7,671 nucleotides of DNA from Acetofilamentum sp. (GTDB lineage Bacteria; Bacteroidota; Bacteroidia; Bacteroidales; JAADGE01), in the NCBI GenBank assembly GCA_020720705.1, contig DYOJ01000105.1, positions 1-7,671 on the forward strand, written 5' to 3'. Below are positions 1 to 7,036 of the stretch, in pieces (position 1 is the stretch's first letter; every line of letters starts with the position of its first letter). Below the pieces are notes generated by a model, which had not been told where the DNA came from, ran no database searches, and saw nothing but the letters and a program-made list of their open reading frames with translations. The position numbers and the translations under genes are program-made.

Positions 1-9
1 GTCAATAGG

Positions 10-3000
10 ATGTCGGAATACTCACAAATCATTAAAAAAATTCTTGCGGAGGAGCAAAATCTTTCGCCAAAATCGCGTGCGGAACTCGCAATGGTTGCCG
101 AACATTTAACCCATGAAGCTCGCGTGAACCCTGTTTTTTCTTCCGACAAAGATGAATTAAACGTATTGCGACAAATTTTGGAATACAGCCCGGCGTATGC
201 TTTTGTAACAGATACCTCCGGCAAAATTATTTGGACAAATCCTGCTTTTACAGCTATCACGGGATATACTCCGGATGAAGTAAGAGGGAGAACGCCCAAT
301 ATTCTAAAATCCGAGCAAACTCCGCCCGAAGTGCACACAAATATTTGGCAAACAATCATAAAAGGTGATATTTGGACCGGCGAGCTTACCAACAAATGCA
401 AAAACGGCTCACTCTGCCACGAATCAGTTGTGATTGCACCTGTCTTGACCCTTGACGGACAGCCGAAATATTATTTTACCGTTAAAATTGACCAAACACA
501 CGCCCGCAAATATTCGCACGACTTAAAACATGCCGTTCGTATCCTCAAATCAACATTTGATTCTGCCGACGAAAGTTTTTTTCTCTTAGCTCAAGACCTT
601 ACAATTTTAGATTTCAATCGCAACTCTGCCGAATACGCATTCCGATTACGGGGGAAAACACTCGAAATCGGACAAAATATGACGGAGTATATTCCTGACG
701 CAAATTTAAGAGAATTTAGCATATTTTTTAACAAAGCTTTGCAGGGACATTACTCCGAAAACGAACTTAAAATACAGTCGCACAAAGGATTCGACCTGTG
801 GTTTAAGTCCGGATATACACCGATTTTTGACGATAGCGGTAACGTTATTTCTGTTTTTTTTACAAATGCGGATATTTCGCCCCAAAAAAATGCAGAGTTT
901 GCGCTACTCGCTGCTCAAGCGGAATTAGAAAAAATGAATGTCGAATTGCATACCGAACATAAAATGTTTATGACTGGTAACGTAATGATATTCAAATGGG
1001 TAAACAATGCAGAACTTTCCGTGTTATACGCTTCCGAGAACGTTGAGGCTTTTATCGGGATTCCTGCGCGCCGTTGCATTGACCAAGCCTTGAGTTATAT
1101 TGAACTTTTGCACCCCGATGACCGGTCGCAATTCTTTGACGAACTCCGCAAAGCTACCGAACATCAGGCTGAGTTTGTGCCGCATAAACCCTACCGAATC
1201 ATACGAGGCAACAATGAAATTATTTGGGTTTCGGGGCATACAACAATTATCAGAGAAAAAGAATCCAACTATTTCTACGGATATATTACCGACATCACCG
1301 AGCAGATGTTTACCCGCAATGCCCTGCAAGAGAGCGAAGAACGATACGCCGCACTCTTTATTCACTCGCCGGTTTCAAATGTATTGGTTGATACTTTGGG
1401 ATACATCATTCAGTTTAACGAAAAAGCGCATAAAGCACTCGGTTACACGCATAAAGAATTTGTGGGTAAACATATTTCGGAAATTGATATGTTTGACGGT
1501 AAAGAAGATGTACGAAAAAAAATTGTAACTGCGCTCCAAAACGGTATTTACAGTTTTGAATCGCAACATCGTAAAAAAAACGGCGAAATTGTTGATGTTG
1601 CCCTGAGCATAAGCCCCGTACACCTTAACGGAAAACACTACATACAAGCAGTTTGGTACGATATAACGCGCACACGGAAGGCAGAATTGGCATTGGCAAA
1701 AAGCCAAGCCAAGCTGCGCAAGGTACAACAAATTGCCGGTATCGGTATTTGGGAATTGGATATTTTGAATAATAAATTATTTTGCTCCGAAGAGATTTTC
1801 CAAATTTTCGGGTTCGACCCTGTAAATTTCTCGGCAAGTTACGAGGCATTTCTGGACGCTGTCCACCCGGACGACCGACAAGCCGTAAACCATGCCTATC
1901 TAAATTCATTGGAAACAAAAAACTCTTATGAGATTGAACATCGCATTGTAACACCCTCCGGTAAAATACATTACGTTAAAGAACAATGCCACACCATCTA
2001 TGCCGCCGACGGTACTGCAGAGCGCTCTATCGGCGTTGTGCAAGATATTACACAAGTGAAACAGGGTGAATTGCATGAGCAACTAAATCGAGAACGATTC
2101 CGAATCCTATCCGGCAGCGGAACAAAACTGTTGGCTCTTTATAAATCCGATGATATTTATGATTATATCAGAAAAGTTCTTACAGAATATTCGCCCGAAA
2201 CGATTGTCATGCTGTTTTTGCCTTCGGAAGATTTAAAAACGTTTACGACTAAAAATATTTTCTGCTCCAATCAGGCAACGATAAAAATTATCTACCAATT
2301 TTTGAAAACCAACAATATCTCAACAACTTTTCCGACTCCTAAACTAAACCAATATGCAAAGCATATACTTACGGATTGCACCGACACGCTTCCGACATTC
2401 TTTAAATCAGGATTTACCGATGAACAAACAAATCTGTTTTATCAACATTTTCCGATAACAAAATCGTATTGTTTAGGCTTGTTCAATAACGACACACTAC
2501 TTGCCGGTTTGCGTTTTTTCTGTCTGAATAACAACGATATACAAAACAAAGAATTTATCGAAACGTTTTTGTATAAGGCAAACAGCGTCTTAAATATCCG
2601 CAATAACGAAGAGCAACTTTTAAAAGCCCAAAAACAAGCAGAATCGGCAAACCGCCTTAAAAGTGAATTTCTGGCAAACATGAGCCACGAAATCCGAACT
2701 CCCATGAATGCAATTATCGGTTTTTCGGGTATTTTGCAACGGCGGCTCCAAAAACCGGAACATCGTTCGTATATCGAAAAAATCATCAACAGCAGTAAGA
2801 ATCTGCTTGATATTATCAACGATATACTTGATTTGTCTAAAATTGAAGCCGGACAACTTAAAATTCAAAGCGAAGCCTTGAATATCAGAGAAATAATAGC
2901 TGAAGTAATTCTGATTTTCAGCCAAACCGCTCAAGACAAAGGCATCAAACTGCGCACGATAATAGACCCGCTAATGCCCGAACTGATATACAGCGACAGT

Positions 3001-4107
3001 TTACGACTCAAACAAATATTGATAAATTTAGTCGGAAACGCTGTTAAGTTCACACACGAAGGCATGGTGCAAACTGAATTAAAAATGACTGAGAATCCGT
3101 CTGCCAAGGCTTTTGATTTTTCAATTTGTGTCAGTGATACCGGTATCGGGATTGCCGAAAACGAATTGCCGTCTATTTTTGAGGTGTTTCGTCAAGTTGA
3201 AGGCAAAGACACGCGCCGATACGGCGGTACCGGCTTAGGTCTTGCTATTGTGAAACATCTCACCGATTTGCTCGGCGGCACTATTGAGGTCGAAAGCTCA
3301 AAAACAAACGGTACCCGATTTATCCTCAAGTTTAAAGTTATTAAATTTGCTCAAAAAAAACTCCCAACCCCCACAAAAGCAGACTTTCAAGATATTGAGT
3401 TTTTTGACTCAAAAATATTGATTGTTGAAGATATCGAATCCAACAGAACTTTGTTGCGCATGTTTGTCTGCGAACATTCTAACGACATTCGTGAAGCCGA
3501 AAACGGAAACCAAGCCATACAAGTTCTTCAAAATTTTAAGCCGGATGTTATTCTCATGGACATCAGCATGCCCGAATTAGACGGCTTTGAAACCGCACAG
3601 ATACTCCGAAAAACCAACGAGTATGCACAAACGCCTATTATCGCCGTAACGGCTTATGCCACACTCAACGACCGAAGCAAATTCAGCTCTGTTTTTTCAG
3701 ATTATTTAACGAAGCCCGTAACCGAAAATGCGTTGAAAATTTGTCTGTCGAACTATCTTAAATATCGTAAAATACAACAAACTACTGAATTTGAAGTCGG
3801 ATATTCCGAAAATATTACCCATATTGAATTGTTCACAAACTCGCTCACTGAATCTTCCGAACAAAAAGTTCAATTTTATAAAATCTGGACAGATGCTGTG
3901 AGACCGTTGTTGCAAAGATTACGTAAACGATTTTCTATCAGTGATATAAATCAATTATCTCAAGAACTTTTGAGACTGTCCGAACTCAATAAAACTGATA
4001 TTTTTAAAACTATTGCCGAAAAAATGGAGAAAAACATTCATGCGTTCGATATTATAAATATCAAAGAAATTTTGACCGAACTTAACCAAACCGACCAAAA
4101 AATATAA
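10..4107 (+). CDS. Soluble hybrid sensor histidine kinase (5 PAS, GAF-like, HisKA, HATPase_c, receiver)
   Basis: This is a cytoplasmic hybrid histidine kinase that should autophosphorylate on His and pass the phosphate to its own or a partner receiver. Seen in order: PAS1 at about 48-165 (NifL-like, with GRTPNILKS at 93-101 and W122), PAS2 at about 175-292, PAS3 at about 315-432 (HPDDR at 368-372), PAS4 at about 440-555, PAS5 at about 570-685 (HPDDR at 619-623), a GAF-like segment at about 695-865, and a short coiled coil. HisKA follows with the H-box MSHEIRTPMN (His893). The ATPase domain has its N-box at N1006/N1010, DTGIGI at 1043-1048 and GGTGLGL at 1072-1078. The receiver (1134-1250) has acidic residues E1140/D1141, phospho-acceptor D1184, T1214 and K1235. 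The tail (1260-1365) is helical and lacks an Hpt His motif. No membrane segment or signal peptide is visible, so it probably senses an internal cue. The ATG at 10 is chosen, but the three codons before it are also open, so the true start may lie upstream of the window. A kinase gene follows after 17 bases. The input ligand is unknown. Confidence 0.95.
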   Translation: MSEYSQIIKKILAEEQNLSPKSRAELAMVAEHLTHEARVNPVFSSDKDELNVLRQILEYSPAYAFVTDTSGKIIWTNPAFTAITGYTPDEVRGRTPNILKSEQTPPEVHTNIWQTIIKGDIWTGELTNKCKNGSLCHESVVIAPVLTLDGQPKYYFTVKIDQTHARKYSHDLKHAVRILKSTFDSADESFFLLAQDLTILDFNRNSAEYAFRLRGKTLEIGQNMTEYIPDANLREFSIFFNKALQGHYSENELKIQSHKGFDLWFKSGYTPIFDDSGNVISVFFTNADISPQKNAEFALLAAQAELEKMNVELHTEHKMFMTGNVMIFKWVNNAELSVLYASENVEAFIGIPARRCIDQALSYIELLHPDDRSQFFDELRKATEHQAEFVPHKPYRIIRGNNEIIWVSGHTTIIREKESNYFYGYITDITEQMFTRNALQESEERYAALFIHSPVSNVLVDTLGYIIQFNEKAHKALGYTHKEFVGKHISEIDMFDGKEDVRKKIVTALQNGIYSFESQHRKKNGEIVDVALSISPVHLNGKHYIQAVWYDITRTRKAELALAKSQAKLRKVQQIAGIGIWELDILNNKLFCSEEIFQIFGFDPVNFSASYEAFLDAVHPDDRQAVNHAYLNSLETKNSYEIEHRIVTPSGKIHYVKEQCHTIYAADGTAERSIGVVQDITQVKQGELHEQLNRERFRILSGSGTKLLALYKSDDIYDYIRKVLTEYSPETIVMLFLPSEDLKTFTTKNIFCSNQATIKIIYQFLKTNNISTTFPTPKLNQYAKHILTDCTDTLPTFFKSGFTDEQTNLFYQHFPITKSYCLGLFNNDTLLAGLRFFCLNNNDIQNKEFIETFLYKANSVLNIRNNEEQLLKAQKQAESANRLKSEFLANMSHEIRTPMNAIIGFSGILQRRLQKPEHRSYIEKIINSSKNLLDIINDILDLSKIEAGQLKIQSEALNIREIIAEVILIFSQTAQDKGIKLRTIIDPLMPELIYSDSLRLKQILINLVGNAVKFTHEGMVQTELKMTENPSAKAFDFSICVSDTGIGIAENELPSIFEVFRQVEGKDTRRYGGTGLGLAIVKHLTDLLGGTIEVESSKTNGTRFILKFKVIKFAQKKLPTPTKADFQDIEFFDSKILIVEDIESNRTLLRMFVCEHSNDIREAENGNQAIQVLQNFKPDVILMDISMPELDGFETAQILRKTNEYAQTPIIAVTAYATLNDRSKFSSVFSDYLTKPVTENALKICLSNYLKYRKIQQTTEFEVGYSENITHIELFTNSLTESSEQKVQFYKIWTDAVRPLLQRLRKRFSISDINQLSQELLRLSELNKTDIFKTIAEKMEKNIHAFDIINIKEILTELNQTDQKI

Positions 4108-4124
4108 ATCCAAAACAAGCAAAC

Positions 4125-5975
4125 ATGTTCACAAAAAGTGTACTCATCGTAGATGATGTTCCGGAAAATATTAATGTGGCAGCCAACATTTTGCTGTCAG
4201 AGCAAATTGAGGTCAGCATTACCATGTCCGGTGTTGAGGCTTTGGATGTCGTTGAAGAAAGTCTGCCGAATCTAATCTTGCTCGACCTCATGATGCCCGA
4301 TATGGACGGTTACGAAACATGTCGCCGACTAAAACTTATGCCTAAAGTTGCAGATATTCCGATAATATTTTTAACCGCAAAAAATGACCCCGACAGTATA
4401 ATCAAAGCCTTTGAGGCAGGCGCTGTAGATTATATAACCAAGCCCTTCAACAGTGCCGAGCTGTTAGCCCGTGTAAACGCACATTTGAAAATACGTATTC
4501 AACAGGCGCTTATTTTGGAGCACGAGCGTAAACTTTCCACCATATACAACAGCACCAACGAAGCAATTATCGTTCTGAAAAATGAAAAAATCGTATTTTT
4601 TAACAACCGATTGTCTAACATGTTCGGATACAATACCGACCAAATTACGGATAAAATCTTTACGGATTTTGTTTCGGAAGATCACGCGCCCTTATTGAGC
4701 AAGTATCTCAAAACAGCCGGCGAGCGAACGGGGCAGGCAGATAAATCTATCCAAATTAAAACAAAAAAATTTGACAACTCCCATATTTACATAAAATTAA
4801 ATGCCGAAGAAATTCCATGGGACGGCGAAACCGCCATTCTCGTTTTGTGTACCGACATTACCGCAGAGCGGCATGCACAGGAACGACTGTTTGAAATTAA
4901 CGCAAAATTGGAATTGCTGGTAAAAGAACGGACTGAAAGTTTGAAAATCAGTGAGTTAAACTTTATAAATTTGTTTGATAAAAGCAACGATTCCGTGATT
5001 ATCAACACTTTGGACGGTCGCATTGTAAATGCAAACCAATCGGCTGCTGACATGCTCGGATACACGCGCGAAGAACTCTGCACCATGAATACTGACCAAA
5101 TAATACATCGCACAAATCATGCTTACGATACTGTGCGGTCTAAAATGCAGGAAGGCACGCAATTATCCTATCAAATTGCCAATATCGCGGCGGATGGGCG
5201 GCGAATACCTGTTGAAGTCCGCAGTACGCTCGTGGATTATTTCGGCACAAAACACGTCATGTCCTCAGCGCGAGACATAAGCGAGCGACTCAATGGCGAA
5301 AAAATCCGAATGGAAACCATTATAAAAACTGAAGAACAAGAACGAAAACGTTTTGCAAAAGATTTGCATGACGGGATAGGTGCCACATTGTCAGCGACTA
5401 AGATGTATTTGAACATTGTCAAACGCGCCGAACCCGGCTCGGAGCGTTCCGTCAAAATGATTGACGAAGCCATTGAGCTGATTGATAAAGCCGCAAAAAA
5501 CACCAAAGAAATTGCGGTAAATATTTTACCTCACGATTTGGCTCATTTCGGGTTGGTAACTTCACTTGCAAATTTTGTCGAACGTCTAAATTCGATAGGC
5601 ACGGTTAAAGTAACTTTTGAATCGTCCGGCTATCGCGGAATATTAAAAATCAATGAGGAAATTCAACTTTTTAGAACAGTCAATGAATTGATAAACAATA
5701 CGTTAAAATATGCAGAAGCTCAAAATATCCGCATCATGCTTGACCAAAAAAAGAACAAAGTTTTGCTCGTTTACACCGATGACGGCAAGGGTTTTGATGT
5801 GGCTAAAATTTTAAACAGCAATAAATCGGGAATAGGTTTGGATAATATTATTCAACGGTCAAAACTTATGAACGGTAACGCAATAATTGAGAGTGAATCG
5901 GATAAAGGCATGACTGCCAAAATATTCTACAATGTTCCACTCGACCGTTACGAAGAAGATGAGTTTGACAGTTAA
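4125..5975 (+). CDS. Receiver-PAS-PAS histidine kinase with HisKA_3-type (NarX/DesK-like) kinase core
   Basis: This is a cytoplasmic histidine kinase with an N-terminal receiver, so its activity is probably set by phosphorylation from another kinase. The receiver (about 4-122) has D10/D11, phospho-acceptor D54 in LLDLMMPDMDG, T84 and K106 (TKPF). PAS-A lies at about 135-248. A coiled coil at about 247-280 links it to PAS-B at about 278-388. The dimerisation/phosphoacceptor part reads EEQERKRFAKDLHDGIGA with His415, the hallmark of the HisKA_3 family rather than classical HisKA. The ATPase domain has the N-box ELINNTLKYA (N524/N525), DDGKGF at 552-557 and SGIGLDNI at 568-575, all typical of NarX/LiaS/DesK kinases. 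Members of this family usually phosphorylate LuxR/NarL-type regulators; none is in the window. The gene lies 17 bases after the hybrid kinase and is almost certainly cotranscribed. The ATG at 4125 is the first in frame and begins directly at the receiver's first strand. No Shine-Dalgarno sequence is visible. All catalytic residues appear intact. Confidence 0.95.
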   Translation: MFTKSVLIVDDVPENINVAANILLSEQIEVSITMSGVEALDVVEESLPNLILLDLMMPDMDGYETCRRLKLMPKVADIPIIFLTAKNDPDSIIKAFEAGAVDYITKPFNSAELLARVNAHLKIRIQQALILEHERKLSTIYNSTNEAIIVLKNEKIVFFNNRLSNMFGYNTDQITDKIFTDFVSEDHAPLLSKYLKTAGERTGQADKSIQIKTKKFDNSHIYIKLNAEEIPWDGETAILVLCTDITAERHAQERLFEINAKLELLVKERTESLKISELNFINLFDKSNDSVIINTLDGRIVNANQSAADMLGYTREELCTMNTDQIIHRTNHAYDTVRSKMQEGTQLSYQIANIAADGRRIPVEVRSTLVDYFGTKHVMSSARDISERLNGEKIRMETIIKTEEQERKRFAKDLHDGIGATLSATKMYLNIVKRAEPGSERSVKMIDEAIELIDKAAKNTKEIAVNILPHDLAHFGLVTSLANFVERLNSIGTVKVTFESSGYRGILKINEEIQLFRTVNELINNTLKYAEAQNIRIMLDQKKNKVLLVYTDDGKGFDVAKILNSNKSGIGLDNIIQRSKLMNGNAIIESESDKGMTAKIFYNVPLDRYEEDEFDS

Positions 5976-6062
5976 GCGAAATTTTTGGAGATAGTGCCTG
6001 TTAGAAAACGTATAAATACTTGATTTTTATGTTAATTTTACTCATTTTTCCAATTGAAAGTT

Positions 6063-6091
6063 TTGTCATTTAGTAGTCAAAAATAGTCATT
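6063..6091 (+). promoter_or_regulatory. Candidate operator A: three phased GTCA direct repeats
   Basis: GTCA cores lie at 6065-6068, 6076-6079 and 6086-6089, spaced 11 and 10 bases apart. The last two are full TAGTCA hexamers. One-turn spacing puts them on the same face of the helix, as expected for tandem binding of a regulator. TTAGTAGTCA (6070-6079) recurs exactly in the second cluster 123 bases downstream. A TATAAT hexamer lies at 6114-6119. That it is an operator is an inference from spacing and recurrence; the regulator is unknown. Confidence 0.4.
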
Positions 6092-6192
6092 AAGGAATGA
6101 ATATTGAATAATCTATAATAAATAATTTTACTAATAGCTGATTATAACTAAATTACAAATGAAACTGTTATACTTAATTTAATATCCTTTCC

Positions 6193-6217
6193 TTAGTAGT
6201 CATACGGTAGTCATTTA
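6193..6217 (+). promoter_or_regulatory. Candidate operator B: second copy of the TTAGTAGTCA-TAGTCATT element
   Basis: TTAGTAGTCA at 6193-6202 is followed, after five bases, by TAGTCATTTA. The GTCA cores at 6199 and 6210 are 11 bases apart. This repeats the architecture of the cluster at 6070-6091, where the gap is four bases. A TATACT hexamer (6216-6221) overlaps its 3' end and could be a promoter -10 element, but Bacteroidota housekeeping promoters differ from this consensus, so the promoter reading is weak. Confidence 0.4.
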
Positions 6218-6258
6218 TACTATCATCGGGGATGGTTTGAGATTTCGATTTACCATAA

Positions 6259-6279
6259 TTGACTGATAATATATGACTT
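6259..6279 (-). promoter_or_regulatory. Pair of inverted TGACT pentamers
   Basis: TGACT occurs at 6260-6264 and 6274-6278, the reverse complement of the AGTCA core found in the two upstream clusters. The spacing is 14 bases rather than one helical turn, so membership in the same operator system is uncertain. TTGACT at 6259-6264 also resembles a -35 hexamer, but no well-spaced -10 follows it. Confidence 0.2.
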
Positions 6280-6350
6280 ATGTCTATTTAAACTCTCAAC
6301 TTTAAACCGTAAACAGTATAAACATCTCAACAAATTATTTTGGAGATTAA

Positions 6351-6478
6351 AGAAATAAATCCTATCTTGCCGATATCAAAAGATACGTTGCAGACACTAA
6401 TTTTATATTTGTAAACGAACATTCTTCGGGTTGAAATCCGCTAACGAAGAAAATTTCCCGAAAATTTATCCAAATTAG
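6351..6478 (+). pseudogene. Possible frameshifted coding remnant (no start codon)
   Basis: After a TAA at 6348 the frame reads about 27 codons of ordinary protein-like composition (including YVADTNFIFVNEHSSG) to TGA at 6432. Shifting frame near 6428 continues as LKSANEENFPKIYPN and ends at TAG 6476. There is no ATG in either part. The joined peptide reads like the end of a decayed gene. The stretch is short, and another frame across its 5' part is also open, so chance is a real alternative. The family was not recognised. Confidence 0.2.
6422..6451 (+). other. Small nested inverted repeat
   Basis: TTCTTCG (6422-6428) pairs perfectly with CGAAGAA (6445-6451) across a 16-base loop. Inside the loop, GG (6429-6430) can pair with CC (6438-6439). 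No T-run follows, so it is not a standard terminator. It lies about 100 bases before the next start codon and may be a leader structure or a by-product of decayed coding sequence. Confidence 0.2.
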
Positions 6479-6547
6479 TATCTGTGCAACCATTTGTAAA
6501 TATCTGATTATTAGTGATTTATTTTTTTATCCGTTAAATTATTTCTG

Positions 6548-7012
6548 ATGAATACATTTTTTTCATATTTTGTTTTCGGTTTAACATTTGACTCATCGGT
6601 TGAGCTTACCGATTCAGAACCCATAGGATTACACGCAAAACAGTTTACATATCCTGCGAATGTCGAAACGCACAAAACAGAACTGCAAATCGTTTTTGTA
6701 AATTTTGATGCTGAAAGTCAAACCAATATGAAAATGTCTGATGCTGAACTTATTAGTTACGTAAAATCAACATTTTTGGGCACCGGCAAAGAGGCAGAAA
6801 GCAAAAAAGAACGTACAATTATGGGCACTCATTCAACGGGTGAAATTTTAACAACAAAAATTCCTGTTGCATCAAAAATTGAACTTCATTTAATTACTTT
6901 ATTCGACAAAATTAAAACTGCAGTTGCCTTTAAATCAATAAATACAATCAAACCTGAGGTGCTTGAAAGTCTAATTTCGGAGATTACCGGAAGTATAAAT
7001 TTGAATAGATAA
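6548..7012 (+). CDS. Hypothetical protein of 154 residues, faintly PsbP/DcrB-like
   Basis: The family is not recognised with confidence. The pattern is an early strand VFGLTFDSSVEL (9-20), a central acidic/helical part (MSDAELISYVKSTF at 63-76), a Lys/Glu-rich turn (81-89), then strands through KIPVASKIELHLITL (104-118) and TAVAFKS (124-130). It ends in a helix, EVLESLISEITGSI (137-150). This order vaguely recalls the Mog1/PsbP/DcrB-like alpha-beta fold, where a terminal helix and the ending SI/SF are common; this is inference only. Related proteins are usually exported, but there is no signal peptide. The N-terminus MNTFFSYFVF is hydrophobic but uncharged, and the frame stays open ten codons upstream (to 6518) without another ATG, which raises the possibility of a shortened 5' end. 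The ATG at 6548 has no Shine-Dalgarno sequence. The gene ends in two consecutive TAA codons. The beta-propeller frame begins 24 bases later in the same reading phase, so the two are probably cotranscribed. Confidence 0.75.
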   Translation: MNTFFSYFVFGLTFDSSVELTDSEPIGLHAKQFTYPANVETHKTELQIVFVNFDAESQTNMKMSDAELISYVKSTFLGTGKEAESKKERTIMGTHSTGEILTTKIPVASKIELHLITLFDKIKTAVAFKSINTIKPEVLESLISEITGSINLNR

Positions 7013-7036
7013 TAAAAAAATCAAAATATAGAAAAT

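Larger units (their letters stand above)
5976..6547. other. Long AT-rich intergenic region with repeat clusters
   Basis: This 572-base stretch between the kinase operon and the next gene is visibly richer in A and T than the flanking genes. No open frame of convincing length was found on either strand. No tRNA or rRNA fold was noticed, and there is no clear intrinsic terminator (hairpin plus T-run) right after the kinase stop. It contains the phased TAGTCA clusters, a pair of inverted TGACT pentamers, a small hairpin near 6422-6451 and a possible coding remnant between 6351 and 6478. The decanucleotide TTTTGGAGAT occurs at 5983-5992 and again at 6338-6347; this may be chance. The region probably carries the promoter of the downstream gene pair. 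Confidence 0.7.

Noticed and set aside
48..54. GGAGGAG as a Shine-Dalgarno sequence for an internal start
   Set aside because: No in-frame start codon lies at a suitable distance downstream; the next ATG is at 91.
286..312. LOV-type blue-light photoreceptor in PAS1
   Set aside because: The position of the conserved Cys motif reads GRTPNILKS and has no Cys; the nearby Cys residues (130, 136) are in other elements.
1100..1528. Alternative-frame open reading on the + strand inside the hybrid kinase, and several on the - strand
   Set aside because: They overlap well-defined PAS and kinase domains and have no family-like sequence; they are shadows of the real genes.
6061..6082. Hairpin TTTTG/CAAAA as a terminator of the kinase operon
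   Set aside because: Only five A/T-dominated pairs, no T-run after it, and it lies about 85 bases past the stop; the direct repeats explain the sequence better.
6404..6411. TATATTTG, an exact match to the Bacteroides TAnnTTTG promoter element
   Set aside because: The nearest upstream TTG (6388-6390) is only 13 bases away, too short for the usual spacing, and the motif is easy to meet by chance in AT-rich DNA.
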